From: Sphingobacterium spiritivorum ATCC 33861
GTDB taxonomy: Bacteria; Bacteroidota; Bacteroidia; Sphingobacteriales; Sphingobacteriaceae
DNA: 64,000 nt
Direction: 5' to 3'
Assembly: GCF_000143765.1 (NCBI RefSeq)
Contig: NZ_GL379780.1
Span: 12,469 to 76,468, forward strand
The notes below the pieces were generated by a model. That model made no database searches. It saw only the letters and a program-made list of their open reading frames with translations, and had not been told where the DNA came from. Shown here piece by piece: positions 37,449 through 46,227 of this stretch. The position numbers were made by a program, and so were the translations under genes. The first letter of the stretch is position 1; every line of letters begins with the position of its first letter.

Positions 37449-38354
37449 ATGATAGAAGTTTTAATAGAAGATGACTGCATACCCTTTGTATGGATCGACA
37501 TTTCAAATCCAAGCAGAGAAGATTTTAAAGATCTCGCCCCCCGTTATAATCTTAATGAAGCATCTATAAAAGACTGCCTGGAAATCGGACACCTCCCTAA
37601 AATTGAGGAGTTTGATACTTATCATTTTCTAATCATCAGATCCGTTGCTAATTCATTTGACGAAAACTCAGACAGCATGACCGACATCACGGACCGTGTT
37701 TCTATTTTCTTTAATGAAAAGTTTGTAATTACTGTCCATCGCAATGAAGTAGAATACCTCAATAATATTAAGAAAGCAGACCGTAAAGGTAAAAAATTTG
37801 CCAGTACAAAAGCATTGATGAATTTTATTACCTCTGAATCCTTGAAGACATTTGAAAATCTGGCTATGAACGGGCTTTCCGAGCGGCTCGATGATTACGA
37901 AGGGATCGTTTTTTTACACAGTAAACGCAAGCTTTTCTTAAAACGCCTTTACTATCTCAAAAGACAGATCGATGTGATCCGCAATATTCTCGCCATATGT
38001 AAAGATATTGTAGATTACTTTCATATGCCTGAATATAAAAACATCTACACACAGGATCTGCGGGACTTATATCTTCGTAATTCGACGCTATACCGCAATC
38101 TTTCCGAAAACACCAGCCAGTTGCTGTCTGTATACTTCAATATTGAATCTAACCATACGAATGAGATTATGCGCACGCTGACCATCATCTCGGTATTCTT
38201 TATGCCACTGACGTTTATTGCAGGAATATACGGAATGAACTTTAAAAATATGCCTGAGCTGGAGTGGTATTACGGATATCCGTTATCCTTAGGCATGATG
38301 GCCTTTGTAGCAGCAGTAATCTATATTTGGTTCAAGCGGAAAAGATGGATGTAA
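37449..38354 (+). CDS. corA: CorA-family magnesium transporter
   Basis: A 301-residue protein: a cytoplasmic alpha/beta and long-helix domain (1-240) and two C-terminal membrane helices. The selectivity signature GMN is present in IAGIYGMNFKNMPE. CorA forms a pentameric Mg2+/Co2+ channel. The last base of its stop abuts the first base of the convergent tsaB stop, with no terminator between them. Single gene with only a weak -7 element (TAATTTTA) upstream. Confidence 0.9.
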   Translation: MIEVLIEDDCIPFVWIDISNPSREDFKDLAPRYNLNEASIKDCLEIGHLPKIEEFDTYHFLIIRSVANSFDENSDSMTDITDRVSIFFNEKFVITVHRNEVEYLNNIKKADRKGKKFASTKALMNFITSESLKTFENLAMNGLSERLDDYEGIVFLHSKRKLFLKRLYYLKRQIDVIRNILAICKDIVDYFHMPEYKNIYTQDLRDLYLRNSTLYRNLSENTSQLLSVYFNIESNHTNEIMRTLTIISVFFMPLTFIAGIYGMNFKNMPELEWYYGYPLSLGMMAFVAAVIYIWFKRKRWM

Positions 38355-39056
38355 TTATTTTTTTTTAGGCGTAGTCGCTATAAAGTCTTTAAGATAATAC
38401 GGCTCAAAATAAGCCACATCTTCAAAAGACTGACTGTTCAGCTTTTCGAAGGCCTGAACGGTCATATGAGCGGCTGAATTGGAAAAATCATCATATACAT
38501 GAATCAATGGATTGGCTTCAAATAGCGTGTTAAATTTAGGCGCTCCGGAGCCGAACAGATGGAGTTGATACCCCTCCTCTTCATATGCATGAAAAAAATC
38601 CTGATCTATTATATTCGCGCCAACAGGTACTACCTGGTGCCCCTGCTTATCATACAGGGCCGAATAAACCTCCATTCTTCTGGCATCTATCATAGGGCAT
38701 AGCAGTACTTTTTCATTTTCTTGTATGATCCTTTTCGAAAATCCACAGAACATAGCAGACAAGGTGTCAATTGCTATAAGAGGAATATCCAATGCATAAC
38801 ATAAACCTTTTGCTGCTGAAACACCAATTCGTAAGCCTGTATATGAGCCGGGTCCCATACTGACAGCTATTGTCGCCAGATCCCGAACTGAAATACCTGC
38901 ATCCTGTAGAGCTTTTTCAATGAAAACAGTAAGGTGGGTAGCATGAATATTATTTTCTTCGGCTCCAACAGTTGTTATAACATCACCATCAAGGCTGACT
39001 GCTACCGAACAGGCCGGAGTCGCTGTCTCTATCTGCAAAATATAGTTTTTATTCAT
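38355..39056 (-). CDS. tsaB: tRNA t6A37 synthesis protein TsaB
   Basis: TsaB is the dimerisation subunit that pairs with TsaD to transfer threonylcarbamoyl to A37 of tRNA. The 233-residue ASKHA-fold protein opens ILQIETATPACSVAV and has VSMGPGSYTGLRIGVSAAKGL; the zinc motif of TsaD is absent, as expected for TsaB. The ATG lies five bases after a minus-strand TAACTTTG at 39068-39061, so it may be read from its own near-leaderless promoter, which abuts the yidD stop. mtaB at 12.7 kb modifies the t6A product. Confidence 0.94.
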   Translation of the reverse strand: MNKNYILQIETATPACSVAVSLDGDVITTVGAEENNIHATHLTVFIEKALQDAGISVRDLATIAVSMGPGSYTGLRIGVSAAKGLCYALDIPLIAIDTLSAMFCGFSKRIIQENEKVLLCPMIDARRMEVYSALYDKQGHQVVPVGANIIDQDFFHAYEEEGYQLHLFGSGAPKFNTLFEANPLIHVYDDFSNSAAHMTVQAFEKLNSQSFEDVAYFEPYYLKDFIATTPKKK

Positions 39057-39060
39057 TGTG

Positions 39061-39068
39061 CAAAGTTA
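39061..39068 (-). promoter_or_regulatory. -7 promoter element directly upstream of tsaB
   Basis: Minus-strand TAACTTTG, ending 4 bases before the tsaB ATG and abutting the yidD stop. No -33 element is evident in the yidD coding sequence. Confidence 0.35.
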
Positions 39069-39323
39069 TCAGGGAACAGGATCATGTCCATGGCCTCCCC
39101 AGGGATTACATCTTAAAATTCGTTTGATTGCCAGCCAGCCACCTTTAAAAGGACCGTATTTTTTAATTGCCTCCATACCATATTGCGAACAAGTAGGTGT
39201 ATAGCGGCAGTTTGCGCCCAATAAAGGGGATATAAACAGTTGATAAAAACGGATAAGGAGAATAAAAAAAAATCTGAGTGCCCCTTTAATGATCTTTTCC
39301 CAAATAAAGATGATTGCTTTCAT
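39069..39323 (-). CDS. yidD: Membrane protein insertion efficiency factor YidD
   Basis: An 84-residue protein with the full YidD signature: [39 protein letters not shown] and [14 protein letters not shown]. It assists YidC/Sec insertion of membrane proteins. The first 38 bases overlap the end of rnpA, the usual arrangement in rpmH-rnpA-yidD units. yidC itself is not in the window. Confidence 0.94.
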   Translation of the reverse strand: MKAIIFIWEKIIKGALRFFFILLIRFYQLFISPLLGANCRYTPTCSQYGMEAIKKYGPFKGGWLAIKRILRCNPWGGHGHDPVP

Positions 39324-39693
39324 TTTTCAGTTTATTCAAAGCTAATGCTAATTTCACTTTCATCTCCGCAAAAGACAATTCTGTCTTTCCCACATATTGT
39401 ATAGCAATTAGCAAATTTAGGTGATGATCTTCAAGAAAAGAATAAAGGATTTCTTTTTTTTGCGTACGGTAAGCTTCCCTCATCCTCCGTTTGAGCAGAT
39501 TTCGGGTTACTGCTTTCTTATATCTCCTTTTGGAAACCGAAATAATAACCTGTGCAGGTACCGCTATATCAGCAGCCTGACAAAATACAATCCGGAAAGG
39601 GTATAAAACAAAAGAAGAACCACTAAGAAAAAGGCTGTCAATAAGCCTTTTACTGCATAATCGTTCTTCTTTTGTAAAAGTATTATTATTCAT
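39286..39693 (-). CDS. rnpA: Ribonuclease P protein component RnpA
   Basis: The protein subunit of RNase P, which trims tRNA 5' leaders, 135 residues from the ATG at 39693. The RNA-binding RNR motif is visible as [16 protein letters not shown]. Residues SKRRYKKA just before it are typical. An upstream in-frame ATG at 39711 is possible but weaker. It follows rpmH by 62 bases and overlaps yidD. Confidence 0.93.
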   Translation of the reverse strand: MNNNTFTKEERLCSKRLIDSLFLSGSSFVLYPFRIVFCQAADIAVPAQVIISVSKRRYKKAVTRNLLKRRMREAYRTQKKEILYSFLEDHHLNLLIAIQYVGKTELSFAEMKVKLALALNKLKNESNHLYLGKDH

Positions 39694-39755
39694 ATTCGAT
39701 GACCCGTACAAGCCGGCTATAAAGCTCGGTCTATCTTGCCACCGGCAATGTTTAA

Positions 39756-39914
39756 TTATCCTTTGTGACGGTACTCGTCAGATACTGTTAAGCGTTTTCT
39801 ACCTTTTGCTCTACGGGAAGCCAATACTCTTCTTCCGTTTGCTGTGCTCATACGTTCTCTGAACCCGTGCTTATTTCTTCTTTTTCTTTGCGATGGCTGA
39901 AATGTTCTTTTCAT
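39756..39914 (-). CDS. rpmH: 50S ribosomal protein L34
   Basis: Found by hand, since it is short: 52 residues starting [18 protein letters not shown] and ending SDEYRHKG, the very conserved L34 sequence of Arg/Lys-rich helices inside the 50S subunit. The ATG is at 39914 on the minus strand and the TAA at 39758-39756. It leads rpmH-rnpA-yidD, which lets the cell couple ribosome and RNase P supply. dnaA, often next to rpmH in other phyla, is not nearby. Confidence 0.96.
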   Translation of the reverse strand: MKRTFQPSQRKRRNKHGFRERMSTANGRRVLASRRAKGRKRLTVSDEYRHKG

Positions 39915-39972
39915 GGCGCTTATGCTATGTATTTAATATTTTTAATTCGTATTATACTCTAAAAGAGGAATG

Positions 39973-40004
39973 CAAAAGTAACGTTTATATATGAAACAAA
40001 CAAA
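39973..40004 (-). promoter_or_regulatory. Promoter of rpmH-rnpA-yidD
   Basis: Minus-strand TACTTTTG at 39980-39973 (TAnnTTTG) with TTTG at 40000-39997 (spacing 16) or 40004-40001 (spacing 20). The leader to the ATG at 39914 would be about 55 bases. Confidence 0.65.
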
Positions 40005-40038
40005 ATTTATTTCCAATATTTTATTAACCCTATTATAC

Positions 40039-40073
40039 AAAAGTGCTCCCGGCATCTTTTATACCGGGAGCAC
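40039..40073 (-). terminator. Terminator after mscL
   Basis: Stem GTGCTCCCGG (40043-40052) with CCGGGAGCAC (40064-40073), 11-base loop; the minus-strand side continues into TTTTG. It separates mscL from the rpmH promoter. Confidence 0.82.
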
Positions 40074-40103
40074 AAAGACTCCTCTGCTTGTAACAGATGT
40101 ATA

Positions 40104-40511
40104 TTACTTATTTTTCAGAATATCACGAATTTCAGTCAACAGTGTTTCTTCTTTAGTCGGAGCAGGAGCAGCTGCAGGAGCTGGTTCATCCTTACGTTTC
40201 AATGAATTGAGACCTTTTATCACAAGGAAAATACAGAACGCTACGATCAGAAACTGAATGACGATGTTAATAAAGTTACCGTAATTTATAGCAACTTCTT
40301 TAATTTTATTAGCTTCATCTCCGGCAGTAAGTACATACTTCATGTCCGAAAAATCAATCCCACCTGTAATAAAACCAATCGGAGGCATAATGATATCATC
40401 GACCAACGATGTCACAATTTTACCAAAGGCGCCACCAATAACAACACCGACAGCTAAATCAACAACGCTTCCGCGCATTGCAAATTCTTTAAATTCTTTA
40501 ATAAATCCCAT
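40104..40511 (-). CDS. mscL: Large-conductance mechanosensitive channel MscL
   Basis: A homopentameric emergency valve opened by membrane tension under hypo-osmotic shock, 135 residues. The signature [25 protein letters not shown] opens helix 1, with the glycine-rich [12 protein letters not shown] gate next. Helix 2 is [19 protein letters not shown], and the C-terminus ends in a coiled segment ([11 protein letters not shown]). Single gene with terminator. Confidence 0.96.
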   Translation of the reverse strand: MGFIKEFKEFAMRGSVVDLAVGVVIGGAFGKIVTSLVDDIIMPPIGFITGGIDFSDMKYVLTAGDEANKIKEVAINYGNFINIVIQFLIVAFCIFLVIKGLNSLKRKDEPAPAAAPAPTKEETLLTEIRDILKNK

Positions 40512-40614
40512 TTTTCATCTGTTTAATAATTCATATAAGTATAACAAAAATGATGCTTAAAATTATAGTTTTGGCAAAAAAAAAGCATTTTACTAAAAAA
40601 TGAAGCATTTTTCA

Positions 40615-40622
40615 TATTTTTG
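40615..40622 (+). promoter_or_regulatory. -7 promoter element of the orphan response regulator
   Basis: TATTTTTG matches TAnnTTTG; the leader to the ATG at 40718 would be about 90 bases. No clear -33 element. Between here and the ATG no hairpin is evident. Confidence 0.4.
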
Positions 40623-40717
40623 ATCGAAGTAGTAATTTGTAATTATTATATTTATCAAAATCTCACTTCACTACGAACAGCCAACTTGAGTATATTTAAT
40701 ATTAATAGTATCTATTC

Positions 40718-41356
40718 ATGAAAAAAATATTAATTGCTGACGATCATAGTATTGTAAGACTGGGAGCGTCTGTCATTATTAAAGGGGTTATTGAAAATGC
40801 GAATATAACACAAGCGCAGGATTACAGCGAGATTACCAAATTACTGGACGCTAACCGCTATGATCTGCTCTTGCTTGACATCAATATGCCCGGCGGAAAT
40901 AACATTAAAGTTATTCATGAAATATTGGCAAAACAAAATGACTTAAAAATACTGGTATTTTCTTCTTATGATGAATCACTGTATGCGCTGCGCTATATCG
41001 AAGCGGGCGCTGTGGGTTATTTAAATAAGAATACCGCTATGTCTGAACTCGGCAATGCTATTCAATGCATTATTTCAAGAGGAAAGTATATGTCCGATGT
41101 TGTCACAGATCTTTATCTGAAGAAACTGACGCAGAGCAAATCCAGTCTTCAAAAAGCGAATCCACTGGCAAAACTCTCTAACAGAGAGATGGATGTAGCC
41201 AAACATCTGACTCAGGGTCTGGGTATCCTGGAAGTTTCCAATGAACTCAAACTTAGTGCTTCTACAATAAGTACATACAAAAGCCGGGTATTTGAAAAAT
41301 TGGGAGTAACGAATATTCCTGAACTTATTCAGTTATTTAATTTGCATTCCACCTAA
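40718..41356 (+). CDS. NarL/FixJ-type response regulator
   Basis: A 212-residue regulator: receiver domain 1-120 with phospho-acceptor D54 (LLLLDINMPGG) and the opening acidic pair ILIADDHS, and a LuxR-type HTH at the C-terminus (LSNREMDVAKHLTQGL, SASTISTYKSRVFEKLGV). Family members bind DNA as dimers when phosphorylated. No histidine kinase is adjacent; the hybrid kinase at 22.7 kb has its own receiver and is a candidate partner, a guess only. Its stop lies inside an inverted repeat. Confidence 0.93.
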   Translation: MKKILIADDHSIVRLGASVIIKGVIENANITQAQDYSEITKLLDANRYDLLLLDINMPGGNNIKVIHEILAKQNDLKILVFSSYDESLYALRYIEAGAVGYLNKNTAMSELGNAIQCIISRGKYMSDVVTDLYLKKLTQSKSSLQKANPLAKLSNREMDVAKHLTQGLGILEVSNELKLSASTISTYKSRVFEKLGVTNIPELIQLFNLHST

Positions 41357-41377
41357 AGTATAGTTGGAATGCAAATT
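41339..41377 (+). repeat. Inverted repeat straddling the response-regulator stop
   Basis: AATTTGCATTCCA (41339-41351) and its exact complement (41365-41377) with a 13-base spacer containing the stop. No T run follows on either strand, so if it is a terminator it is a weak one; it could also be a binding site. Confidence 0.5.
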
Positions 41378-41385
41378 ATTACAGA

Positions 41386-42525
41386 CTATAGCTGATCTAT
41401 AGTCACAACAGGAATGTCTTCTACATGCACATTCTTCAACTTGTTCTCACTCCTGTATGTATAACCTTGCTCAACATCCAGATCCCATAGCATAGGTGCA
41501 AGAAAATTAATACAAGTCGTGAATCCCTGATTGGTCGCCGCAAAATTACCTGTATCTTTAGAGTTTTTAGCTTCATTTTCAATCTCAAAGGGTCCACTAT
41601 AGCCTCTGGACTGTAAAGTGTCTACAAATCCTCGCCAATCCATACTATCTGACCCTCCGAATCCCGGAAGCATCGCCTCATAATGATGCCTGTCCCAGTC
41701 ATGCTGAGGCACATCAACACCTGCAGCCTGCGCCAAAGATGCGTCTACAGTCTGCATAGGGTACATACCACCCCATTCTACTCTTGCTCTGGTAGACAAA
41801 TTGCGGGTTGTCTTTACATGAATACGATGCAAGCGATTAATATCTGTCAGCTTCATAACTTCCACAGGATCCGTATTCTGCCAGACATCATGTGAAGGAT
41901 CGTAAATTTCTCCATGCGCTTTACTCGGAATCATCGCATACATAAGCTTACGCGCCGCTAATGTAGCGGGTAGGTTGTTATACGTCGACGTGAATCTGGA
42001 TGATCTCCAGCCCTCCATAGGGCAATTCTCGTAGAGGATAGTTACACCCAGAGATTCTGCATACCTGACAATAGGTTCGAATACTTCTTTATATTTCTCC
42101 AGATTTTTCTGAAATCCATCTATCTCATTACCCAATTCATGATTGTAACCTACGAAAGTACCAACCTTTACATTATTAGTATCTCCTCCTAAAAGATAAG
42201 CGATACGGATCAGTTTAAGCAGGTGATTTTGATTCTTTATCCGTTGTTCAGGATCTCCTCCTATCATGTTTTCAAAAGCTCCGAGTGAAAGTTGCAACCC
42301 GTTGGCATTAAACTGATCGATTAATCGACTGGCACTTTCCGGGGTAAATTCATCATATTCCAAATGAGTGGCTGTATGATCTTCACGTGTACCGTCTTTT
42401 CTGAAAACACAGAGATCAATGCCTTGAGCACCTACTTTCACAGCCGTCTGAATCAATTCTTCCAGAGATAGTTTATCATACGCTGAACTCATTACCCATA
42501 TGGGATTATTTAGCTTATTAGACAT
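41386..42525 (-). CDS. Sugar phosphate isomerase/epimerase-like TIM-barrel protein
   Basis: A 379-residue AP-endonuclease-2-type TIM barrel (xylose isomerase-like superfamily). Stretches typical of the fold are GAQGIDLCVFRKDG, GLQLSLGAFENMIGGDPEQR, VTILYENCPMEGWR and the metal-binding region HGEIYDPSHDVWQNTDP with later RIHVKTT and HHYEAMLPGFG. Metal-dependent sugar isomerisation or epimerisation is likely; the substrate is unknown. Starts just after an AAGGAAA stretch. No sugar-pathway gene is adjacent. Confidence 0.83.
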   Translation of the reverse strand: MSNKLNNPIWVMSSAYDKLSLEELIQTAVKVGAQGIDLCVFRKDGTREDHTATHLEYDEFTPESASRLIDQFNANGLQLSLGAFENMIGGDPEQRIKNQNHLLKLIRIAYLLGGDTNNVKVGTFVGYNHELGNEIDGFQKNLEKYKEVFEPIVRYAESLGVTILYENCPMEGWRSSRFTSTYNNLPATLAARKLMYAMIPSKAHGEIYDPSHDVWQNTDPVEVMKLTDINRLHRIHVKTTRNLSTRARVEWGGMYPMQTVDASLAQAAGVDVPQHDWDRHHYEAMLPGFGGSDSMDWRGFVDTLQSRGYSGPFEIENEAKNSKDTGNFAATNQGFTTCINFLAPMLWDLDVEQGYTYRSENKLKNVHVEDIPVVTIDQL

Positions 42526-42570
42526 GTTATTTCCTTTATTTAAATAGATATATGGTGTAGGTAAAGATAA

Positions 42571-42597
42571 TAAAAAAAGCCCTTATTAAAGGGCCTT
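42571..42597 (-). terminator. Terminator after the histone H1-like gene
   Basis: GCCC (42579-42582) and GGGC (42591-42594) with an A7 run before it that becomes T7 on the minus strand, 27 bases beyond the stop at 42624. Confidence 0.75.
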
Positions 42598-42623
42598 CTC
42601 TATGACTTATGGGTGCAGGAGAT

Positions 42624-42809
42624 CTATTTAGAATTTTTTAATTCCTGAACTCCTAAACGTAGGGTTTGAGCATGCGTCTTAATATCCTGCAATGTTTTTC
42701 TTACACGTGTACCTGCTGCACTATTTCCTTTGTTAAAGAATTTGTCTGCATCACCTTCAAGACCATCGATTAGAGCCTTTAATTCTTTGAATTTATCAAT
42801 ACTTGCCAT
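42624..42809 (-). CDS. Histone H1-like small protein
   Basis: A 61-residue, all-helical, Lys-rich protein (MASIDKFKELKALIDGLEGD, then TRVRKTLQDIKTHAQTLRLG) like the short histone H1-like/Hc1 family found across Bacteroidota. Members are presumed nucleoid-associated, but DNA binding has little direct support in this phylum. It is a single-gene transcript (terminators on both sides) just downstream of ftsZ. Confidence 0.78.
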   Translation of the reverse strand: MASIDKFKELKALIDGLEGDADKFFNKGNSAAGTRVRKTLQDIKTHAQTLRLGVQELKNSK

Positions 42810-42917
42810 AATTTAATTGTTTGAGTTTTTTATAATTAATTATCAATCACTGTATAACATAAAAATAACATCTATTTTTTGAAAAAAAAAATTTTGTCTT
42901 TCTTTTTACGTGTTTAA

Positions 42918-42953
42918 TAAAAAAAGCGGCATGAATCACTTCAAGCCGCTTTC
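42918..42953 (-). terminator. Terminator of the dcw cluster after ftsZ
   Basis: AAAGCGGC (42923-42930) with GCCGCTTT (42945-42952), 14-base loop, and an A-rich run at 42917-42925 that becomes a T run on the minus strand. Confidence 0.85.
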
Positions 42954-42974
42954 CATATAAATAGAGTTGTATGA

Positions 42975-44666
42975 CTAGTCTACATTATCATGTAAAAAAG
43001 AATTGTTAGGACGGATCTCTGTTTCGCCTTCGTCAAAAGATAACGTAAAACGGGATACAGCCGACTGCGATGAGTGCGGAAGATCTTCCAGTGATTTTTG
43101 CTTACGCTTGTAAGCGGGCTCGTTTTCAAGCTCCTGTAAACCATTTGAAGATTTCAGTTTCATGCTTAGTTCTTTCAGACGCAGGATGCGCTCTTTAGTC
43201 TTCAGCAACTGATCTTCAAAGCTTGCAGGCTCTTCGATATGTGTCGATATAGTTGATTCTTCTACAGTGTTGTTTACTTCCTCTATAGGGTTAACGGAAG
43301 CGTGTTGATAAGCATCAAACACTGTTGGCAATTCAAACTGGAATACAGAAGGTGAAGTTTTCAATTCAAAACCATCGTTTTTCACTTCTTCTTCCTGCTT
43401 AATAACCGTCTCGTTTACTTCAAGAGTATGACGTACGACAGTTTCAGTTTCAGTCTTAGTTGTCTGCGTATAGGCATTTGCTGTATTTCCGTTTGTTTTT
43501 GGAGAGAACAAATCTGCCTGAGGTTGCGCTACTGTATTTGCAACCTGATTTTCCGGTTGTTGAACAGGGTTGACGACAGACGGAGCAGCTTCTCTGGGAA
43601 CAAACTGATTTTGTGAAACCGGTTTTACAAAAGGGTTTGCATTATTCTCCGGAGTCAGAGGCAAAGCAATTTTCTCGTTTTGTTTTTCCTTTACACGTTG
43701 TTCACTTGTTTGGAAACCTGTAGCAATGATCGTAACAGACAATTCATCTTCTAATGTATTGTCGATGCAGTTACCCCAGATCAGATCTGCAGAAAGACCT
43801 GCTTTGTCCTGAATAAAGTCAGTAATGATAGCAACTTCATCCATTGTCACTTCCATTGTACCGGAAGTAATATTTAATAAGATATAACGTGCACCTTCAA
43901 TTTCATTATCTTTCAATAACGGAGAAGCCAGAGCACCGGTCACTGCTTCCAGAGCACGGTTATCACCTTTCGCTTTAGCATTACCCATTATAGCAACACC
44001 ACTATCATTCATTACTGTACGAACGTCTTTGAAGTCGACGTTGACATAACCAGGAATAGTGATAATCTCTGCAATACCTTTTGCAGCAGTAGTCAAGATA
44101 TCATCTGCTTTAGCAAAGGCTGCTGTCATAGTCAGGTTACCGAAGATCTCGCGAAGGCGATCATTAGAGATTACTAAATATGAATCTACATATTTACGTA
44201 ACTCTTCTAATCCTTCTTCTGCCTGCGCACGACGTTTCTTACCTTCAAATGTAAAAGGTGTAGTTATAATCGCTACAGTCAGAATACCAAGTTCTTTAGC
44301 TGCTTTTGCCAATACCGGACTTGCCCCCGTACCGGTACCGCCGCCCATACCTGCTGTTATAAATAACATTTTGGTATTAGTACCTAACATACGCTTGATA
44401 TCTTCAATACTCTCAATAGCCGAATTTTCACCCACATCAGGATCAGCACCTGCACCCATACCTTCGGTAAGACTTGCTCCCAATTGTACCTTATTAGGTA
44501 TCGGGCTCAATTCTAATGCCTGTGCATCAGTGTTACAAACTATAAAATCTACTCCGCTGATTCCCTGATTATACATGTGGTTGACGGCATTGCCCCCACC
44601 TCCACCAATCCCGATAACCTTGATTATCGAAGACTGTTCCTTTAACATTTCAAACTGTATTGACAT
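42975..44666 (-). CDS. ftsZ: Cell division protein FtsZ
   Basis: The tubulin-like GTPase that forms the Z ring. 563 residues, longer than E. coli FtsZ (383), owing to a disordered linker rich in Gln, Asn, Val and Pro at about 320-500. The GTPase domain has GIGGGGGNAVNHM and the tubulin signature GGGTGTGASPVLAK; the T7 loop is near NVDFKDVRTVM. The C-terminus ends PNNSFLHDNVD, the Bacteroidota-type tail. A 138-base gap with an inverted repeat separates it from ftsA. Confidence 0.96.
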   Translation of the reverse strand: MSIQFEMLKEQSSIIKVIGIGGGGGNAVNHMYNQGISGVDFIVCNTDAQALELSPIPNKVQLGASLTEGMGAGADPDVGENSAIESIEDIKRMLGTNTKMLFITAGMGGGTGTGASPVLAKAAKELGILTVAIITTPFTFEGKKRRAQAEEGLEELRKYVDSYLVISNDRLREIFGNLTMTAAFAKADDILTTAAKGIAEIITIPGYVNVDFKDVRTVMNDSGVAIMGNAKAKGDNRALEAVTGALASPLLKDNEIEGARYILLNITSGTMEVTMDEVAIITDFIQDKAGLSADLIWGNCIDNTLEDELSVTIIATGFQTSEQRVKEKQNEKIALPLTPENNANPFVKPVSQNQFVPREAAPSVVNPVQQPENQVANTVAQPQADLFSPKTNGNTANAYTQTTKTETETVVRHTLEVNETVIKQEEEVKNDGFELKTSPSVFQFELPTVFDAYQHASVNPIEEVNNTVEESTISTHIEEPASFEDQLLKTKERILRLKELSMKLKSSNGLQELENEPAYKRKQKSLEDLPHSSQSAVSRFTLSFDEGETEIRPNNSFLHDNVD

Positions 44667-44758
44667 AACTTTTCCCTATTTAACTATTGCTGAGAGACTT
44701 ATATTTTACAAAAACCTTCAACAATTCTAATGTAATAATACCAATTTCTTAACAACAG

Positions 44759-44786
44759 TTTTCCACATTTGTTAGAATGTGGAAAA
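44759..44786. repeat. Inverted repeat of DnaA-box-like sites between ftsA and ftsZ
   Basis: TTTTCCACAT (44759-44768) and its exact complement (44777-44786) with an 8-base spacer. Each arm matches the relaxed E. coli DnaA-box consensus TTWTNCACA. Alternatively it is an intergenic mRNA hairpin; no T run follows on the minus strand. Confidence 0.5.
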
Positions 44787-44804
44787 ATCACTGATTGTTG
44801 AAAA

Positions 44805-46181
44805 CTATTTCTTCCCTATAAAGGTATCATCATCAATTCCCGCGTCGTCCTTGATAAATTCGGTCAAAAACTTTTTTAACCAACCTTCTTTCTTTTGTTG
44901 CTTTTCAGCAATATCCTTTACTCCCGGAGCGCTTGCTGTTTTCGGCGTACGTTTGATCGAATCTTCATGTTCAGAAGCCTCTTCATCCTCGATAGCCTGA
45001 ATACCCTTAATCAGCAAACCGATACCTGTAGCATATAACGGGCTCTTCAGTTCATCGAAAAGCTGTTTGTTCAGCAGATCCGTTTTTGCCAGATACTCAT
45101 TCGGATATCCGATACGACAATCGATACCGGTAATATATTCCACCAATTGTACCAAATGTTTCAATTGAGCGCCACCACCGGTCACCACAATACCACCAAT
45201 CAGTTTATCTTCATAGCCTGAAGATTTGATTTCGTAATACACGTGTTCGATGATCTCTTCCATACGAGCCTGGATGATATACGCCAGATTTTTCACTGAA
45301 ATCTCTTTTGCTTCTCTTCCGCGGATGCCCGGTACACAGATGACCTCATTTTCTTTATTCTCGTCAGCTAAAGCTGATCCGTATCTGACCTTTAATAATT
45401 CGGCCTGATTACGCAACACTGAACATCCCTGACGGATATCTTCAGTCACAATATTACCACCCAAAGGAATAACAGCAGTATGACGGATAATTCCTTCATG
45501 GAAAATCGCCACATCGGTAGTACCACCACCAATATCAACTAATACAACACCAGCATTTTTTTCATCTTCATCCAATACAGCTTCGGATGACGCTAAAGGT
45601 TCAAGCACTAATGATGACACCTCTAATGAGGAGTAATCAACGCATCTTTTGATATTTTTGATATCTGTAACACGTCCTGAAATAATATGAAAATTAGCTT
45701 CGATACGACGACCCGCCATACCCACAGGCTCTTTGATACCCGGTTCGTTATCGATAGTAAATTCCTGCGGAAGTACATGGATAATTTCCTCTCCCGGAGG
45801 AAGCACCAATTTGTACATATCAGAGATTAATCTTTCGATGTCTCTTCTTCCTACTTCATCATCATCGTTTTTGGTCAGGATACCCCGATGCTGAATACTC
45901 TTGATGTGTTGTCCGGCTATACCTACGTTGACCACTTTGATGTCTACATTTGACAAACCTTCTGCCAATGCGACTGCCTCCTTAATGCTGGTAACGGTTT
46001 TTTGGATATTGGCCACGACTCCACGGTTTACACCTGCAGACTCCGCTTTCCCTACTCCTAATAATTCGATTTTATTTGTCCCGCTCCGACGTCCTACGGT
46101 CACACAAATCTTTGTGGTACCGATGTCAAGACCAACAATAATTGGATTCTCCTTTTCGCTGTCTGTTATTCTTGGTTTCAT
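44805..46181 (-). CDS. ftsA: Cell division protein FtsA
   Basis: The actin-like ATPase that anchors FtsZ to the membrane, 458 residues. Motifs are IVGLDIGTTKICVTVGR (phosphate 1), VLVDIGGGTTDVAIF (phosphate 2) and GGIVVTGGGAQLKHL (adenosine). The C-terminus carries an amphipathic stretch (EGWLKKFLTEFIKDD) suited to membrane binding, followed by a short tail. It lies 46 bases after ftsQ. Confidence 0.96.
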   Translation of the reverse strand: MKPRITDSEKENPIIVGLDIGTTKICVTVGRRSGTNKIELLGVGKAESAGVNRGVVANIQKTVTSIKEAVALAEGLSNVDIKVVNVGIAGQHIKSIQHRGILTKNDDDEVGRRDIERLISDMYKLVLPPGEEIIHVLPQEFTIDNEPGIKEPVGMAGRRIEANFHIISGRVTDIKNIKRCVDYSSLEVSSLVLEPLASSEAVLDEDEKNAGVVLVDIGGGTTDVAIFHEGIIRHTAVIPLGGNIVTEDIRQGCSVLRNQAELLKVRYGSALADENKENEVICVPGIRGREAKEISVKNLAYIIQARMEEIIEHVYYEIKSSGYEDKLIGGIVVTGGGAQLKHLVQLVEYITGIDCRIGYPNEYLAKTDLLNKQLFDELKSPLYATGIGLLIKGIQAIEDEEASEHEDSIKRTPKTASAPGVKDIAEKQQKKEGWLKKFLTEFIKDDAGIDDDTFIGKK

Positions 46182-46227
46182 ATTGCTGTGTATTAATGCT
46201 GTATATTAATAATATTATTTCCTGTAT

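Noticed and set aside
39756..40004. rpmH-rnpA region as a replication origin
   Set aside because: In several phyla rpmH-rnpA lies by dnaA and oriC, but no dnaA, dnaN or cluster of DnaA boxes is present here; the genes next to it are mscL, yidD and tsaB.
44059..44568. Plus-strand ORF of 169 codons opposite ftsZ
   Set aside because: It mirrors the conserved GTPase domain of FtsZ on the opposite strand; the repeats and low complexity are typical of an antisense shadow.
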